DNA from: Streptomyces sp. BK340
Lineage (GTDB): Bacteria; Actinomycetota; Actinomycetes; Streptomycetales; Streptomycetaceae
Assembly (NCBI RefSeq): GCF_007827595.1
Contig: NZ_VISR01000027.1
Span: 1-64,000, forward strand
DNA: 64,000 nt
Direction: 5' to 3'
The position numbers and the translations under genes were made by a program. The notes beneath the pieces are model-generated. The model was not told the DNA's origin, did no database searches, and worked only from the letters and a program-made list of their open reading frames with translations. Shown piece after piece: positions 26,587 to 38,984 of this stretch (its first letter is position 1; the number at the start of each line of letters is the position of its first letter).

Positions 26587-28482
26587 TCAGACCGCCCTCA
26601 TCAGCAGGGTCGCGGCGACCAGGAGTGCCGCGCCGCCGAACATCGAGACCGCGTAAGAACGGACGAAGCCGTTCTGGACCCGGCGGAGCCGGCCCGACAG
26701 GCCGCCGAAGCCGGCCGCCGTGCCGTTGACGACGCCGTCGACCAGGGTGTGGTCGACGTAGACCAGGGAGCGCGTGAGGTGCTCCCCGCCGCGCACCAGG
26801 ACGACGTGGTTGAAGTCGTCCTGGAGCAGGTCGCGCCGGGCGGCCCGGGTGAGCAGCGATCCGCGCGGGGCGACGGCAGGCACGGGCTTGCGGCCGTACT
26901 GGGCCCAGGCGATGCCGACGCCGATGACCAGGCACACCATCGTCGCGGCGGTGACCGTGGCCGCGCTGACCGGCGAGTGGCCCTCGCTGTGGCCGGTGAC
27001 CGGCTCCAGCCAGTGCAGGAAGCGGTCGCCGATGCTGAACAGCCCGCCGGCGAAGACCGACCCGAACGCGAGCAGGACCATCGGGATCGTCATGACCTTC
27101 GGCGACTCGTGCGGGTGCGGCTCGTTGCCGTTCTCGTCCGGCTGCCAGCGCTTCTCGCCGAAGAACGTCATCAGCATCACGCGGGTCATGTAGAACGCGG
27201 TGATGGCCGCGCCCAGCAGGGCCGCGCCGCCGAGGATCCAGCCCTGTGTGCCGCCCTTCGCGAAGGCCGCCTCGATGATCGCGTCCTTGGAGAAGAAGCC
27301 CGACAGGAACGGAAAACCGATGATGGCGAGGTAGCCGAGACCGAAGGTGATGAACGTGACCGGCATGTACTTCCTGAGGCCGCCGTACCTGCGCATGTCG
27401 ACCTCGTCGTTCATGCCGTGCATGACGGAACCGGCGCCGAGGAACAGTCCGGCCTTGAAGAAGCCGTGCGTCACCAGGTGCATGATCGCGAAGACGTAGC
27501 CGATGGGGCCGAGGCCGGCGGCGAGGATCATGTAGCCGATCTGCGACATGGTCGATCCGGCCAGCGCCTTCTTGATGTCGTCCTTCGCGCAACCGACGAT
27601 CGCACCGAAGAGGAGCGTGACCGCGCCGACGACGGTGACGGCGAGCTGGGCGTCCGGAGCCAGGTTGAAGATGGCCGCGGAGCGGACGATCAGGTACACG
27701 CCCGCGGTCACCATCGTCGCGGCGTGGATCAGGGCCGACACCGGGGTCGGGCCCTCCATGGCGTCCCCGAGCCAGGACTGCAGCGGCACCTGGGCGGACT
27801 TGCCGCAGGCTGCGAGCAGCAGCATCAGGCCGATCGCGGTGAGCCTGCCCTCGGAGGCGTCACCGGCGTGGCTGAAGACCGGGCCGAAGGCGAAGCTGCC
27901 GAAGGTGGTGAACATCAGCATGATCGCGATCGACAGGCCCATGTCGCCGACGCGGTTGACCAGGAAGGCCTTCTTCGCCGCCGTGGCCGCGCTGGGCTTG
28001 TGCTGCCAGAAGCCGATCAGCAGATACGACGCGAGGCCGACGCCCTCCCAGCCGACGTACAGCAGCAGATAGTTGTCGGCGAGGACGAGCAGCAGCATCG
28101 CCGCGAGGAACAGGTTCAGGTAGCCGAAGAAGCGGCGGCGCCGCTCGTCGTGCTCCATGTACCCGACCGAGTACAGGTGGATCAGCGAGCCGACGCCGGT
28201 GATCAGCAGAACGAAGGTCATCGACAGTTGGTCGAGGCGGAAGGTGACGTCCGCCTGGAAGCTGCCGACCGAGATCCACGTCCACAGGTGCTGGGTCAGG
28301 GTGCGATGTTCGGCGTTCTTGCCGAGCAGGTCGGCGAAGAGGATCAGGCCGAACACGAAGGAGGCGGCCGACAGGAGCGTGCCGATCCAGTGGCCGACGG
28401 CGTCCAGCCGCCGGCCGCCGACCAGGAGGACGGCCGCTCCGAGCAGGGGCGCCGCGATGAGCAGCGCGATCAGGTTCTCCAC
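26587..28482 (-). CDS. nuoL: NADH-quinone oxidoreductase subunit L
   Basis: Largest antiporter-like subunit, 631 aa. Sequence blocks [57 protein letters not shown] and [19 protein letters not shown] contain the pumping Glu, Lys and His. The C-terminal part should form the long lateral amphipathic helix along the membrane arm, here ending [23 protein letters not shown] start at 28482, 15 nt after nuoK. Confidence 0.96.
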   Translation of the reverse strand: MENLIALLIAAPLLGAAVLLVGGRRLDAVGHWIGTLLSAASFVFGLILFADLLGKNAEHRTLTQHLWTWISVGSFQADVTFRLDQLSMTFVLLITGVGSLIHLYSVGYMEHDERRRRFFGYLNLFLAAMLLLVLADNYLLLYVGWEGVGLASYLLIGFWQHKPSAATAAKKAFLVNRVGDMGLSIAIMLMFTTFGSFAFGPVFSHAGDASEGRLTAIGLMLLLAACGKSAQVPLQSWLGDAMEGPTPVSALIHAATMVTAGVYLIVRSAAIFNLAPDAQLAVTVVGAVTLLFGAIVGCAKDDIKKALAGSTMSQIGYMILAAGLGPIGYVFAIMHLVTHGFFKAGLFLGAGSVMHGMNDEVDMRRYGGLRKYMPVTFITFGLGYLAIIGFPFLSGFFSKDAIIEAAFAKGGTQGWILGGAALLGAAITAFYMTRVMLMTFFGEKRWQPDENGNEPHPHESPKVMTIPMVLLAFGSVFAGGLFSIGDRFLHWLEPVTGHSEGHSPVSAATVTAATMVCLVIGVGIAWAQYGRKPVPAVAPRGSLLTRAARRDLLQDDFNHVVLVRGGEHLTRSLVYVDHTLVDGVVNGTAAGFGGLSGRLRRVQNGFVRSYAVSMFGGAALLVAATLLMRAV

Positions 28483-28497
28483 GATTCTTCCGACCCC

Positions 28498-28797
28498 TTA
28501 CAGCTTCATCAGGCTGGCGTCGTCGACCGAGGCCGAGTGGCGGGTACGGAACAGCGACACGATGATCGCGAGGCCCACCACGACCTCCGCGGCGGCGACG
28601 ACCATCGTGAAGAAGGCGATGATCTGGCCGTCGAGGTTGCCGTGCATCCGGGAGAAGACGACGAACGCGAGGTTGCAGGCGTTGAGCATCAGCTCGATGC
28701 ACATGAACACGACGATCGCGTTGCGCCGGATCAGCACCCCGGTCGCGCCGATGGTGAACAAGAGAGCGGCGAGGTAGAGGTAGTTGACGGGGTTCAC
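28498..28797 (-). CDS. nuoK: NADH-quinone oxidoreductase subunit K
   Basis: 99 aa, three transmembrane helices. The conserved buried Glu residues are in [16 protein letters not shown] and [14 protein letters not shown], part of the proton path in the membrane arm. GTG start overlaps the nuoJ stop by 4 nt. Confidence 0.95.
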   Translation of the reverse strand: MNPVNYLYLAALLFTIGATGVLIRRNAIVVFMCIELMLNACNLAFVVFSRMHGNLDGQIIAFFTMVVAAAEVVVGLAIIVSLFRTRHSASVDDASLMKL

Positions 28798-29636
28798 TTC
28801 GACGCCTCCTCGGGCCGCTTGAACGTCGTCGGCTCGGTCTCGGTCCGCTCCAGGCGCTCCTCGGCGCGCTGTTCCAGGGCCCGCAGGTCGCCCAGTGCCT
28901 CCGCCGACACGTCACGGATCTGGCCGCGCTCGCGCAGCGTCTTGTTGACGGTCAGCTCGGAGGGGGTGCCGTCGGGCAGCAGGCCCGCGACGTCCACGGC
29001 GTTGTGCCGGGCGTAGACACCGGGGGCCGGCAGGGGCGGCAGGTGCTTGCCCTCGCGGACGCGCTGCTCGGCCAGCTCGCGCTGCGTCCTGGCGCGCTCG
29101 GTGCGCTCGCGGTGGGTGAGCACCATGGCGCCGACGGCGGCCGTGATCAGCAGGGCGCCGGTGATTTCGAAGGCGAAGACGTACTTGGTGAAGATGAGGG
29201 CGGCGAGGCCCTCCACGTTGCCGTGCGCGTTGGCCTGACCGGTGCCGTTGAACTCCTTCAGGGAGGCGTTGCCGATGCCGGCGAACAGCAGGACTCCGAA
29301 GCCGACCCCGCACAGCAGGGCCAGCCAGCGCTGGCCCTTGATGGTCTCCTTCAGCGAGTCCGCGGCCGTGACGCCGACGAGCATCACCACGAAGAGGAAC
29401 AGCATCATGATCGCGCCGGTGTAGACGACGATCTGCACGACGCCGAGGAAGTAGGCGCCGTTGGCGAGGTAGAAGACCGCCAGGACGATCATGGTCCCGG
29501 CGAGGCAGAGCGCGCTGTGCACTGCCCTCTTCATGAAGACGGTGCACAGGGCGCCGATCACCGCGATCGCGCCGAGGACCCAGAACTGGAAGGCCTCACC
29601 GGTGGAGGTGGTGTAGGCCGCGAGCTGCGGGCTCAT
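28794..29636 (-). CDS. nuoJ: NADH-quinone oxidoreductase subunit J
   Basis: 280 aa. Five transmembrane helices in the first 180 residues with the conserved [21 protein letters not shown] block, including the pi-bulge helix near the quinone site. The C-terminal 100 residues are charged and cytoplasmic (EEA/R-rich), longer than in E. coli and common in actinobacteria. ATG at 29636 has AGGAGGTGGAGG upstream and overlaps the nuoI stop (ATGA). Confidence 0.95.
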   Translation of the reverse strand: MSPQLAAYTTSTGEAFQFWVLGAIAVIGALCTVFMKRAVHSALCLAGTMIVLAVFYLANGAYFLGVVQIVVYTGAIMMLFLFVVMLVGVTAADSLKETIKGQRWLALLCGVGFGVLLFAGIGNASLKEFNGTGQANAHGNVEGLAALIFTKYVFAFEITGALLITAAVGAMVLTHRERTERARTQRELAEQRVREGKHLPPLPAPGVYARHNAVDVAGLLPDGTPSELTVNKTLRERGQIRDVSAEALGDLRALEQRAEERLERTETEPTTFKRPEEASK

Positions 29637-30262
29637 GCCTCCACCTCCTGGTCCTCGGCCGCGGCCGAAGGGCCTGCCGATTGAGGCTGTTCTCCCTTGG
29701 ATACGGCCACCTGCCGTACGGTCCCCGGCGCGGCCTCGGTCACCAGGCCCCGGTAGTAGTCCTGTTCGTCGGTCCCCGGGAAGATCGCGTGGGGCGTGTC
29801 GACCATGCCTTCTTCGAGGCCGGCGAGCAGCTGCTCCTTGGTGTAGATGAGGTTGGCGCGGCTGGAGTCGGCCAGCTCGAACTCGTTGGTCATCGTCAGC
29901 GCGCGCGTGGGGCACGCCTCGATGCACAGCCCGCACAGGATGCAGCGGGCGTAGTTGATCTGGTAGACGCGGCCGTACCGCTCGCCCGGGGAGTAGCGCT
30001 CCTCGTCGGTGTTGTCGGCGCCCTCCACGTAGATGGCGTCGGCGGGGCAGGCCCAGGCGCACAGCTCGCAGCCGACGCACTTCTCCAGGCCGTCCGGATG
30101 GCGGTTGAGCTGGTGCCGTCCGTGGAACCGCGGAGCCGTGGTCTTCTGCTGCTCGGGGTACTGCTCCGTCAGCCGCTTCTTGAACATGGCCTTGAAGGTC
30201 ACGCCGAAGCCGGCCACGGGATTCTGGAAACCGGGCTTGGTCTCCTTGGGCTCCTCAGCCAT
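29633..30262 (-). CDS. nuoI: NADH-quinone oxidoreductase subunit I
   Basis: 209 aa, peripheral arm subunit carrying clusters N6a and N6b. Two complete motifs, [12 protein letters not shown] and [12 protein letters not shown], bind two [4Fe-4S] clusters that pass electrons toward NuoB. Start at ATG 30262 after a perfect AAAGGAGG; a longer in-frame start at 30322 would lie well inside nuoH. It overlaps nuoH by 8 nt. A C-terminal acidic tail of about 35 residues ([18 protein letters not shown]) is dispensable-looking. Confidence 0.96.
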   Translation of the reverse strand: MAEEPKETKPGFQNPVAGFGVTFKAMFKKRLTEQYPEQQKTTAPRFHGRHQLNRHPDGLEKCVGCELCAWACPADAIYVEGADNTDEERYSPGERYGRVYQINYARCILCGLCIEACPTRALTMTNEFELADSSRANLIYTKEQLLAGLEEGMVDTPHAIFPGTDEQDYYRGLVTEAAPGTVRQVAVSKGEQPQSAGPSAAAEDQEVEA

Positions 30263-31619
30263 CGGACGCCTCCTTTCCATCCGAAGATCCGTCACTGACA
30301 GTGTCCGATCCGCCACTGACAATCAGCTCCCGGTCCCGGCGCGAGCGGCGCCTCGGCACCGGCGGCAGCTCCTGTCCGGGCAGCGGCGGTACGGGGAATC
30401 CGCCCGCCATCGGGTCGAACCCGGGCTGCTGGGCGGCGGGCTCCTCGGCCGTCTTCGCCTTCTCGCGGAACATGTCGGCGATGAAGGAGACCAGCAGCAG
30501 GGCCAGGACCCCGCCGCCGACGTAGAGGGCGATGTCGGCGAAGTCGTAGTTCTCGTTGCGCAGCGCCCGCACGGTCGCGACGAGCATCAGCCAGGTCAGC
30601 GAGACCGGGATGAGGACCTTCCAGCCGAGCTTCATCAGTTGGTCGTAGCGCACGCGTGGGAGCGTGCCGCGCAGCCAGATGAAGAAGAACAGCAGCAGCT
30701 GGACCTTGATGACGAACCAGAGCAGCGGCCACCAGCCGTGGTTCGCGCCCGCCCAGAAGCCGCTGATCGGCCAAGGGGCGCGCCAGCCGCCGAGGAACAG
30801 GGTGGTCGCGACGGCCGAGACCGTCACCATGTTCACGTACTCGGCGAGCATGAACATCGCGAACTTGATCGAGGAGTACTCGGTGTTGAAGCCGCCGACC
30901 AGGTCGCCCTCGGACTCCGGCATGTCGAAGGGGGCGCGGTTGGTCTCCCCGACCATCGTGACGATGTAGAGGATGAAGGAGACCGGCAGCAGCAGGATGT
31001 ACCACCGGTCCTGCTGCTGTTCGACGATCGTCGACGTCGACATCGAGCCGGAGTAGAGGAACACGGAGGCGAACGCGGCGCCCATGGCGATCTCGTAGGA
31101 GATCATCTGCGCGCAGGAGCGCAGGCCGCCGAGCAGCGGGTAGGTGGATCCGGAACTCCAGCCCGCGAGGACGATGCCGTAGATGCCGACGGAGGCGACC
31201 GCGAGGATGTAGAGCATCGCGATCGGCAGGTCGGTCAGCTGCATCGTGGTGCGGTGCCCGAAGATCGAGATCTCGTCGTCGGCCGGGCCGAAGGGGATCA
31301 CCGCGATCGCCATGAAGGCCGGGATGGCCGCGACGACCGGCGCGAGGACGTAGACCACCTTGTCCGCGCGCTTGACGATGATGTCTTCCTTGAGCATCAG
31401 CTTGATGCCGTCGGCGAGCGACTGGAGCATGCCCCAGGGGCCGTGCCGGTTGGGGCCGATGCGAAGTTGCATCCAGGCGACGACCTTGCGCTCCCAGACG
31501 ATGGAGAACAGCACGGTCACCATCAGGAAGGCGAAGCAGAACACCGCTTTGATGACGACCAGCCACCAGGGGTCGCGGCCGAACATCGAGAGGTCTTCAG
31601 CGGCGAAGTACGGGCTCAT
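30255..31619 (-). CDS. nuoH: NADH-quinone oxidoreductase subunit H
   Basis: 454 aa. Eight transmembrane helices form the heel that carries the quinone chamber. Family blocks [39 protein letters not shown] and [20 protein letters not shown] (Glu-rich cytoplasmic loops) are intact. A C-terminal extension of about 75 residues is Pro/Ser-rich ([20 protein letters not shown]) and typical of actinobacterial versions. ATG overlaps nuoG stop. Confidence 0.96.
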   Translation of the reverse strand: MSPYFAAEDLSMFGRDPWWLVVIKAVFCFAFLMVTVLFSIVWERKVVAWMQLRIGPNRHGPWGMLQSLADGIKLMLKEDIIVKRADKVVYVLAPVVAAIPAFMAIAVIPFGPADDEISIFGHRTTMQLTDLPIAMLYILAVASVGIYGIVLAGWSSGSTYPLLGGLRSCAQMISYEIAMGAAFASVFLYSGSMSTSTIVEQQQDRWYILLLPVSFILYIVTMVGETNRAPFDMPESEGDLVGGFNTEYSSIKFAMFMLAEYVNMVTVSAVATTLFLGGWRAPWPISGFWAGANHGWWPLLWFVIKVQLLLFFFIWLRGTLPRVRYDQLMKLGWKVLIPVSLTWLMLVATVRALRNENYDFADIALYVGGGVLALLLVSFIADMFREKAKTAEEPAAQQPGFDPMAGGFPVPPLPGQELPPVPRRRSRRDRELIVSGGSDTVSDGSSDGKEASDG

Positions 31620-34120
31620 GCCTCCACCTCCTTGGGGGCCGCGCCGGCGCGTGCCGCCGGGCCGATGCGGACGAGGGAGCCGGGCTGCGCGCCGGTGCCG
31701 GAGGCGACGCCCGAGCCGACGGAGTTCAGCGGGAGCCAGACCACCCGGTCGGGCATCTCGGTGATCTGGAGGGGGAGTTCGACCGTGCCGGCCGATCCGG
31801 TGACGGCGAGGAGATCGCCGTCCCCGACGCCGGCCTCGGCGGCGGTCGCCGACGACACGCGCGCGCGTGCGGCGTGCCGGGTGCCGGCCAGCGCCTCGTC
31901 GCCCTCCTGCAGGACACCGTGGTCGAGCAGCAGCCGGTGTCCGGCGAGTACGGCCTCACCCGCGGCGGGTCGGGGCAGCGAGGCCGCGGTCTCCGTGGGC
32001 TCGGAGGCGCGCGGGCCGTCCCAGGCGCCGAGCCGGTCGATCTCCGCGCGCGCGGTGCGCAGGTCCGGCAGGCCCAGGTGGACGTCCATCGCGTCGGCCA
32101 GCATCTGCAGCACACGTCCGTCGGTCGGGGCGAGGCGGCGGGTCATCTGGTCGGGCTTGAGCGCGGCCTCGAAGAAGCGGACCCTGCCTTCCCAGTTGAG
32201 GAAGGTGCCGGCCTTCTCGGCGACCGCGGCGACCGGCAGGACGACGTCGGCGCGCTCGGTGACCTCGCTGGGCCGCAGCTCCAGCGACACCAGGAAGCCG
32301 ACGCTGTCGAACGCCTCACGCGCGCGTGCGGGGTCGGGCAGGTCCGCGGCCTCGACACCGGCGACCACCAGGGCCGACAGTTCGCCGGTGGCGGCGGCCT
32401 CGATGATCTGGTGGGTGTCGCGGCCGTAGCGCAGGGGCAGTTCGGAGATCCCCCAGGCGGCGGCGACCTCCTCCCGCGCGCGCGGGTCGGTCGCCGGGCG
32501 GCCGCCCGGCAGCAGCGACGGGAGTGCGCCCACCTCGACGGCGCCGCGCTCGCCCGCCCGCCGCGGGATCCACACCAGCTGTGCGCCGGTCGCGGCGGCG
32601 GTGCGTACGGCGGCGGTGAGTGCGCCGGCCACCGCGGCGAGCCGCTCTCCCACGACGATCACCGCACCCTCGGTGCGCAGGGCCTCGGCGGCCTTCGTGC
32701 CGGGCTCCTCCAGGCCGACACCGCTCGCGAGGGCGTCCAGCCACTCGGTCTCGGTGCCGGGAGCGGCCGGCAGCAGCGTGCCGCCCGCCTTCTCCAGGCC
32801 GCGGGTGGCGTGTGTGGCCAGTGAGAACACCCGCTGCTTGTGCTTGCGCCAGGCCTTGCGCAGCCGCAGGAAGACGCCGGGCGCCTCCTCCTCCGACTCG
32901 AACCCGACGAGCAGGACGGCGGGCGCCTTCTCCAGGGAGGTGTACGTGACGCCCGTACCGTCGAGGTCACGGCCGCGGCCGGCCACCCGGGCCGCCAGGA
33001 AGTCGGCCTCCTCGCCGCTGTGCACACGCGCGCGGAAGTCGATGTCGTTCGTGTCGAGTGCCACGCGCGCGAACTTGCTGTACGCGTACGCGTCCTCGAC
33101 GGTCAGGCGGCCGCCGACGAGGACACCGGCCCGGGAGCGGGCGGCGCTCAGACCGCGTGCCGCCGCTTCCAGCGCCTCGGGCCAGGAGGCGGGCTCCAGG
33201 ACACCTGCGGCGTTGCGCACCAGCGGGGTGTCGAGGCGGTCCTTGAGCTGCGCGTACCGGAACGCGAAGCGTCCCTTGTCGCAGATCCACTCCTCGTTGA
33301 CCTCGGGGTCGTTGGCGGCGAGCCGCCGCATGACCTTGCCGCGCCGGTGGTCGGTGCGGGTCGCGCAGCCGCCGGAGCAGTGCTCGCACACCGACGGCGA
33401 GGAGACGAGGTCGAAGGGGCGGGAGCGGAAACGATAGGCCGCGGAGGTGAGCGCGCCGACCGGGCAGATCTGGATGGTGTTGCCGGAGAAGTACGACTCG
33501 AAGGGGTCCCCCTCGCCGGTGCCTACCTGCTGGAGCGCGCCCCGCTCGAGCAGTTCGATCATCGGGTCGCCCGCGACCTGGTTGGAGAAGCGGGTGCAGC
33601 GGGCGCACAGCACGCACCGCTCGCGGTCGAGCAGCACCTGGGTGGAGATCGGGACGGGCTTCTCGTACGTCCGTTTGCGGCCCTCGAAGCGGGACTCCGC
33701 GTTGCCGTGCGACATGGCCTGGTTCTGCAGCGGGCACTCGCCGCCCTTGTCGCAGACCGGGCAGTCCAGCGGGTGGTTGATGAGCAGCAGCTCCATCACC
33801 CCGTGCTGTGCCTTCTCGGCGGCCGGGGACGTGAGGTGGGTCTTCACCACCATCCCGTCCGTACAGGTGATCGTGCAGGACGCCATCGGCTTGCGCTGGC
33901 CCTCGACCTCGACGATGCACTGACGGCAGGCACCGGCCGGGTCCAGGAGGGGGTGGTCGCAGAAGCGGGGGATCTCGATGCCGAGCTGCTCGGCGGCGCG
34001 GATGACCAGGGTGCCCTTGGGCACGCTGATCTCCACGCCGTCGATCGTCAGCGTGACGAGGTCCTCCGGCGGGACCGCCGCCTCTCCCCCTCCGGAGGGA
34101 GCGCTGGTGGTCACGGTCAT
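31616..34120 (-). CDS. nuoG: NADH-quinone oxidoreductase subunit G
   Basis: 834 aa. N-terminal [2Fe-2S] domain ([20 protein letters not shown]), the His/Cys3 cluster motif ([15 protein letters not shown]), a [4Fe-4S] site ([10 protein letters not shown] plus CPVGAL), and the extra N7 site CEHCSGGC...CDKGR, which many bacteria have and mitochondria lack. The molybdopterin-oxidoreductase-like C-terminal half lacks a cofactor signature and is structural. ATG 34120 overlaps nuoF stop. Confidence 0.96.
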   Translation of the reverse strand: MTVTTSAPSGGGEAAVPPEDLVTLTIDGVEISVPKGTLVIRAAEQLGIEIPRFCDHPLLDPAGACRQCIVEVEGQRKPMASCTITCTDGMVVKTHLTSPAAEKAQHGVMELLLINHPLDCPVCDKGGECPLQNQAMSHGNAESRFEGRKRTYEKPVPISTQVLLDRERCVLCARCTRFSNQVAGDPMIELLERGALQQVGTGEGDPFESYFSGNTIQICPVGALTSAAYRFRSRPFDLVSSPSVCEHCSGGCATRTDHRRGKVMRRLAANDPEVNEEWICDKGRFAFRYAQLKDRLDTPLVRNAAGVLEPASWPEALEAAARGLSAARSRAGVLVGGRLTVEDAYAYSKFARVALDTNDIDFRARVHSGEEADFLAARVAGRGRDLDGTGVTYTSLEKAPAVLLVGFESEEEAPGVFLRLRKAWRKHKQRVFSLATHATRGLEKAGGTLLPAAPGTETEWLDALASGVGLEEPGTKAAEALRTEGAVIVVGERLAAVAGALTAAVRTAAATGAQLVWIPRRAGERGAVEVGALPSLLPGGRPATDPRAREEVAAAWGISELPLRYGRDTHQIIEAAATGELSALVVAGVEAADLPDPARAREAFDSVGFLVSLELRPSEVTERADVVLPVAAVAEKAGTFLNWEGRVRFFEAALKPDQMTRRLAPTDGRVLQMLADAMDVHLGLPDLRTARAEIDRLGAWDGPRASEPTETAASLPRPAAGEAVLAGHRLLLDHGVLQEGDEALAGTRHAARARVSSATAAEAGVGDGDLLAVTGSAGTVELPLQITEMPDRVVWLPLNSVGSGVASGTGAQPGSLVRIGPAARAGAAPKEVEA

Positions 34121-35466
34121 GCGTTCACCTCCGGGCGGTCGGCCCAGGCCGTCGACTTTGCCGGGTCGAAGGGGCAGCCCCGGCCCGTGATGTGCTGCTC
34201 GTACTCCTCGCGGAAGTACTTGAGCGAGGAGAAGATCGGCGAGGCGGCGCCGTCGCCGAGGGCGCAGAAGGACTTGCCGTTGATGTTGTCGGCGATGTCG
34301 TTCAGCTTGTCGAGGTCGGACATGACGCCCTTGCCGGCCTCGATGTCCCGCAGCAACTGCACCAGCCAGTAGGTCCCTTCACGGCACGGTGTGCACTTGC
34401 CGCAGGACTCGTGGGCGTAGAACTCGGTCCAGCGGGTCACCGCCCGCACCACGCAGGTCGTCTCGTCGAAGCACTGCAGGGCCTTGGTGCCGAGCATGGA
34501 ACCCGCGGCGCCCACTCCTTCGTAGTCGAGCGGGACGTCGAGGTGCTCGTCGGTGAACATCGGCGTCGAGGAGCCGCCCGGCGTCCAGAACTTGAGGCGA
34601 TGCCCGGGCCGCATGCCGCCGCTCATGTCGAGGAGCTGGCGCAGGGTGATGCCGAGCGGCGCCTCGTACTGGCCGGGGCTCGCGACGTGACCGCTGAGCG
34701 AGTAGAGCGTGAAGCCGGGCGACTTCTCGCTCCCCATCGACCTGAACCATTCCTTGCCGTTTTTCAGAATGGCGGGAACCGACGCGATCGACTCGACGTT
34801 GTTCACAACAGTCGGGCAGGCATAGAGCCCTTCGACCGCAGGGAAAGGGGGACGGAGCCGCGGTTGACCACGGCGGCCTTCGAGCGAGTCGAGCAGTGCG
34901 GTCTCCTCACCGCAGATGTACGCGCCGGCGCCGGCGTGCACGGTGAGTTCGAGGTCGAGTCCGCTGCCCAGGATGTTCTCGCCGAGGTATCCCGCCGCGT
35001 GGGCCTCGCGCACGGCCTCGTGCAACCGCCGCAGAACGGGAACGACCTCACCACGCAGATAGATGAAGGCATGCGACGACCTGATGGCATAGCACGCGAT
35101 CACAATGCCCTCGATGAGGCTGTGCGGGTTCGCGAAGAGGAGCGGGATGTCCTTGCAGGTCCCGGGCTCCGACTCGTCGGCGTTGACAACTAGATAGTGC
35201 GGTTTTCCATCACCCTGGGGAATGAACTGCCACTTCATTCCGGTCGGGAATCCCGCGCCGCCACGCCCGCGCAGACCTGAGTCCTTGACGTACGCGATCA
35301 GGTCGTCCGGCGACATGGCGAGCGCCTTGCGGAGCCCCTCGTACCCCTCGTGCCTCCGGTAGACGTCCAGAGTCCAGGACCGGTCCTCGTCCCAGAAGGC
35401 CGACAGCACGGGTGCGAGCAGCTTCTCGGGGCTCGAGTCCTTGAGTTCGGGTGCCACGGTCATCAC
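34117..35466 (-). CDS. nuoF: NADH-quinone oxidoreductase subunit F
   Basis: NADH dehydrogenase subunit with FMN and cluster N3, 449 aa. Gly-rich NADH site [19 protein letters not shown] site [16 protein letters not shown] and [25 protein letters not shown], and N3 ligands in [15 protein letters not shown] plus a later Cys in [13 protein letters not shown] at 35466 overlaps nuoE stop. Confidence 0.96.
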   Translation of the reverse strand: MMTVAPELKDSSPEKLLAPVLSAFWDEDRSWTLDVYRRHEGYEGLRKALAMSPDDLIAYVKDSGLRGRGGAGFPTGMKWQFIPQGDGKPHYLVVNADESEPGTCKDIPLLFANPHSLIEGIVIACYAIRSSHAFIYLRGEVVPVLRRLHEAVREAHAAGYLGENILGSGLDLELTVHAGAGAYICGEETALLDSLEGRRGQPRLRPPFPAVEGLYACPTVVNNVESIASVPAILKNGKEWFRSMGSEKSPGFTLYSLSGHVASPGQYEAPLGITLRQLLDMSGGMRPGHRLKFWTPGGSSTPMFTDEHLDVPLDYEGVGAAGSMLGTKALQCFDETTCVVRAVTRWTEFYAHESCGKCTPCREGTYWLVQLLRDIEAGKGVMSDLDKLNDIADNINGKSFCALGDGAASPIFSSLKYFREEYEQHITGRGCPFDPAKSTAWADRPEVNA

Positions 35467-36332
35467 TCCCCCTCCTCGGCGGTAGGCCCTGCGGGGTGGG
35501 CGGGGTCGGAGGCCGATGTCTCCTGCGGCGCGTCATGAGAACTGAGGTGCTCGGCCGGCGACGGCTTGTGCACCCGGTCCTGCGGTTCGTCGTGCGGACC
35601 GCCGTCGCGCGGATGGACCACGCGCGCGGGTGCGGCCTCTCCCCTTGCCAGGCGAAGGCCCACCAGCGAAGCGGGTCCCGCACTGCCGCTCTCCTCGACG
35701 GCCCCTGGCCGCTCGTCGGGGAAGCCGGCCAGGATCCGCGCGGTCTCCTTGAAGGTGCACAGCCGCGCCCCGCGCGTGGGCTGCACGGGCCGTCCGGCAC
35801 GCAGGTCGTCGACCAGACGCCTGGCGCTGCCGGGAGTCTGGTTGTCGAAGAACTCCCAGTTGACCATCACGACCGGCGCGAAGTCGCAGGCCGCGTTGCA
35901 CTCGATGTGCTCCAGGGTGACCTTGCCGTCGTCGGTGGTCTCGCCGTTGCCGACGCCCAGGTGCTCCTGGAGGGTCTCGAAGATCGCGTCGCCGCCCATC
36001 ACCGCGCACAGCGTGTTGGTGCACACGCCGACCTGGTAGTCACCGGACGGCCTGCGCCGGTACATGGTGTAGAAGGTGGCGACGGCGGTGACCTCGGCCG
36101 TGGTCAGGTCCAGCATGTCCGCGCAGAACTGCATTCCGGTGCGCGTGACATGCCCCTCCTCCGACTGCACGAGGTGGAGCAGCGGCAGCAGGGCGGACCT
36201 GGAGTCCGGGTAGCGCGCGATCAGCTCGCGCGCGTCCGTCTCCAGCCGGGCCCGGACGTCGTCCGGATACGCGGGTGCGGGCAGTTCGGGCATGCCCAGG
36301 CTGACGCCCCGCTCCGAGGAACTGGTGGTCAC
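35463..36332 (-). CDS. nuoE: NADH-quinone oxidoreductase subunit E
   Basis: Thioredoxin-like [2Fe-2S] subunit (cluster N1a), 289 aa. Ligands are Cys in [12 protein letters not shown] and [12 protein letters not shown]. The family domain ends near residue 185; about 100 further residues are Pro/Glu/Ser-rich and low complexity ([20 protein letters not shown]), an extension well beyond the usual 160-180 aa. GTG 36332 overlaps nuoD stop (GTGA). Confidence 0.93.
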   Translation of the reverse strand: MTTSSSERGVSLGMPELPAPAYPDDVRARLETDARELIARYPDSRSALLPLLHLVQSEEGHVTRTGMQFCADMLDLTTAEVTAVATFYTMYRRRPSGDYQVGVCTNTLCAVMGGDAIFETLQEHLGVGNGETTDDGKVTLEHIECNAACDFAPVVMVNWEFFDNQTPGSARRLVDDLRAGRPVQPTRGARLCTFKETARILAGFPDERPGAVEESGSAGPASLVGLRLARGEAAPARVVHPRDGGPHDEPQDRVHKPSPAEHLSSHDAPQETSASDPAHPAGPTAEEGE

Positions 36333-37669
36333 CGGTCGACGCCTCCCATCACGGGGTCGATGGACGCCACCGCGACGATGACGTCGGCGACCTGGCCGCC
36401 CTCGCACATCGCCGCCATGGCCTGCAGGTTGGTGAAGGACGGGTCGCGGAAGTGGACCCGGTAGGGGCGGGTGGCGCCGTCGGAGACGGCGTGCACCCCG
36501 AGTTCGCCCTTGGGTGACTCGACGGCCGCGTACGCCTGTCCGGGCGGGACGCGGAAGCCCTCGGTGACCAGCTTGAAGTGGTGGATCAGGGCCTCCATGG
36601 AGGTGCCCATGATCTTCTTGATGTGGTCGAGGGAGTTGCCGAGTCCGTCCGGTCCCAGGGCGAGCTGGGCGGGCCAGGCGATCTTCTTGTCGGCGACCAT
36701 GACCGGGCCGGGCTGGAGCCGGTCCAGGCACTGCTCGACGATCCTGAGCGACTGACGCATCTCCTCCAGGCGGACCAGGAAGCGGCCGTAGGCGTCGCAG
36801 CTGTCGGCGGTCGGGACGTCGAAGTCGTACGTCTCGTAGTCGCAGTACGGCTGGGCCTTGCGCAGGTCGTGCGGCAGGCCGGCGGAGCGCAGGATCGGCC
36901 CGGTGGCGCCGAGGGCCATGCAGCCGGCCAGGTCGAGGTAGCCGATGTCCTGCATACGGGCCTTGAAGATGGGGTTCCCGGTGGCGAGCTTGTCGTACTC
37001 CGGGAGGTTCTTCTTCATCTTCTTCACGAACTCGCGGATCTGGTCCACCGCGCCGGGGGGCAGGTCCTGGGCGAGTCCGCCGGGCCTGATGTACGCGTGG
37101 TTCATGCGCAGGCCCGTGATGAGCTCGTAGATGTCGAGAATCATTTCACGATCACGGAATCCGTAGATCATGACCGTGGTGGCGCCCAGCTCCATGCCAC
37201 CGGTGGCGATGCACACCAGGTGGGAGGACATCCGGTTCAGCTCCATCAGGAGCACCCGGATGATCTTGGCGCGCTCGGTGATCTGGTCCTCGATGCCGAG
37301 GAGCTTCTCGACGGCGAGGCAGTAGGCGGTCTCGTTGAAGAAGGACGTCAGGTAGTCCATGCGCGTCACGAACGTGGTGCCCTGCGTCCATGTGCGGTAC
37401 TCGAGGTTCTTCTCGATGCCCGTGTGGAGGTAGCCGATGCCGCAGCGGGCCTCGGTGACCGTCTCGCCCTCGATCTCCAGGATCAGACGGAGCACTCCAT
37501 GGGTGGACGGGTGCTGGGGACCCATGTTGACGACGATGCGCTCGTCGTCGGCGCGGGCCGCGGACTGGACGACCTCGTCCCAGTCGCCACCGGTGACCGT
37601 GTATACGGTGCCCTCGGTGGTCTCGCGTGCCGAGGCGGCGGAGGCCGCGGATGCTGACTGCGTGCTCAC
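36329..37669 (-). CDS. nuoD: NADH-quinone oxidoreductase subunit D
   Basis: 446 aa. Family blocks [22 protein letters not shown] (His and Asp/Glu near the quinone headgroup), [17 protein letters not shown]-type loop [10 protein letters not shown] and the C-terminal DPVMGGVDR end. It forms the quinone pocket with NuoB and NuoH. GTG at 37669 overlaps nuoC stop. Confidence 0.96.
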   Translation of the reverse strand: MSTQSASAASAASARETTEGTVYTVTGGDWDEVVQSAARADDERIVVNMGPQHPSTHGVLRLILEIEGETVTEARCGIGYLHTGIEKNLEYRTWTQGTTFVTRMDYLTSFFNETAYCLAVEKLLGIEDQITERAKIIRVLLMELNRMSSHLVCIATGGMELGATTVMIYGFRDREMILDIYELITGLRMNHAYIRPGGLAQDLPPGAVDQIREFVKKMKKNLPEYDKLATGNPIFKARMQDIGYLDLAGCMALGATGPILRSAGLPHDLRKAQPYCDYETYDFDVPTADSCDAYGRFLVRLEEMRQSLRIVEQCLDRLQPGPVMVADKKIAWPAQLALGPDGLGNSLDHIKKIMGTSMEALIHHFKLVTEGFRVPPGQAYAAVESPKGELGVHAVSDGATRPYRVHFRDPSFTNLQAMAAMCEGGQVADVIVAVASIDPVMGGVDR

Positions 37670-38418
37670 GAGTACGACCTCCGCTGGTCCGGAGCCGGGA
37701 TCTGGGCGCCCTTGTACTCGACGGGGATGCCGCCGAGGGGGTAGTCCTTGCGCTGCGGATGGCCCTGCCAGTCGTCCGGCATCATGATCCGCGTCAGGGC
37801 CGGGTGACCGTCGAAGACGATCCCGAAGAAGTCGTAGGTCTCGCGCTCGTGCCAGTCGTTGGTCGGATAGACGGAGACCAGGGACGGGATGTGCCGGTCG
37901 CTGTCGGGGGCGCTGACCTCCAGGCGGACGAGCCGGTTGTGGGTGATCGAGCGCAGGTGGTACACGGCGTGCAGCTCGCGTCCCTTGTCGCTCGGGTAGT
38001 GGACGCCGCTGACGCCCGTGCACAGCTCGAAGCGCAGGGCCGGGTCGTCGCGCAGGGTGCGGGCGACACGGAGCAGGTGCTCGCGTTCGATGTGGAAGGT
38101 GAGCTCGTCCCGGTCGACGACCGTCTTCTCGATGGCGTTCTCCGGGAGGAGTCCCTGCTCCTCCAGGGCGCCCTCCAGCTCGTCGGCGACCTCGTCGAAC
38201 CAGCCGCCGTAGGGCCGGTTCGCCGGTCCCGGGAGCCGGACCGAGCGGACCAGGCCTCCGTAGCCGGAGGTGTCGCCGCCGTTGTCGGCGCCGAACATGC
38301 CGCGCTGGACGCGGATCTCCTCGCCGCCCTGGCCGCGCTGGCCGGGGAGGTTGGAGGCGGCGAGGTCCTTCTCGGGGTTCACCCCGTTCGCGCCGTTGGT
38401 GCCGTTCGCGTCGCTCAC
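37666..38418 (-). CDS. nuoC: NADH-quinone oxidoreductase subunit C
   Basis: 250 aa, 30-kDa-type peripheral arm subunit. Conserved end [39 protein letters not shown]. The first 70 residues are Gly/Asn-rich ([15 protein letters not shown]) and unlikely to be structured. GTG start overlaps nuoB stop; C and D are separate genes, unlike the E. coli fusion. Confidence 0.95.
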   Translation of the reverse strand: MSDANGTNGANGVNPEKDLAASNLPGQRGQGGEEIRVQRGMFGADNGGDTSGYGGLVRSVRLPGPANRPYGGWFDEVADELEGALEEQGLLPENAIEKTVVDRDELTFHIEREHLLRVARTLRDDPALRFELCTGVSGVHYPSDKGRELHAVYHLRSITHNRLVRLEVSAPDSDRHIPSLVSVYPTNDWHERETYDFFGIVFDGHPALTRIMMPDDWQGHPQRKDYPLGGIPVEYKGAQIPAPDQRRSYS

Positions 38419-38969
38419 CGCAGCAGCCCCTTCATCTCGATCGTGGGCAGGGCCTTGAGCGCCGCCTCCTCCGCCTCGCGGGCCGCCTCCTCGGCGTTCA
38501 CGCCGAGCTTGGAGGTCTGGATCTTGTGGTGGAGCTTGAGGATCGCGTCCATCAGCATCTCGGGCCGCGGCGGGCAGCCGGGGAGGTAGATGTCGACGGG
38601 GACGATGTGGTCGACGCCCTGGACGATCGCGTAGTTGTTGAACATGCCGCCCGAGGAGGCGCAGACGCCCATGGAGATCACCCACTTGGGATTGGGCATC
38701 TGGTCGTAGACCTGCCTGAGCACCGGCGCCATCTTCTGGCTGACCCGGCCGGCGACGATCATCAGGTCCGCCTGCCGCGGCGAGCCGCGGAAGACCTCCA
38801 TGCCGAAGCGCGCGAGGTCGTAGCGGCCGGCGCCGGTGGTCATCATCTCGATGGCGCAGCACGCCAGGCCGAAGGTGGCGGGGAAGACGGACGCCTTGCG
38901 CACCCAGCCCGCGGCCTGTTCGACGGTGGTCAGCAGGAAGCCGCTCGGCAGCTTTTCTTCGAGTCCCAT
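38415..38969 (-). CDS. nuoB: NADH-quinone oxidoreductase subunit B
   Basis: 184 aa; carries the terminal [4Fe-4S] cluster N2 that reduces quinone. Ligands are the tandem Cys in [11 protein letters not shown], Cys in [11 protein letters not shown] and Cys in [12 protein letters not shown] at 38969 lies 15 nt after nuoA. Confidence 0.96.
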   Translation of the reverse strand: MGLEEKLPSGFLLTTVEQAAGWVRKASVFPATFGLACCAIEMMTTGAGRYDLARFGMEVFRGSPRQADLMIVAGRVSQKMAPVLRQVYDQMPNPKWVISMGVCASSGGMFNNYAIVQGVDHIVPVDIYLPGCPPRPEMLMDAILKLHHKIQTSKLGVNAEEAAREAEEAALKALPTIEMKGLLR

Positions 38970-38984
38970 GTCTCTAAAGGCCCC

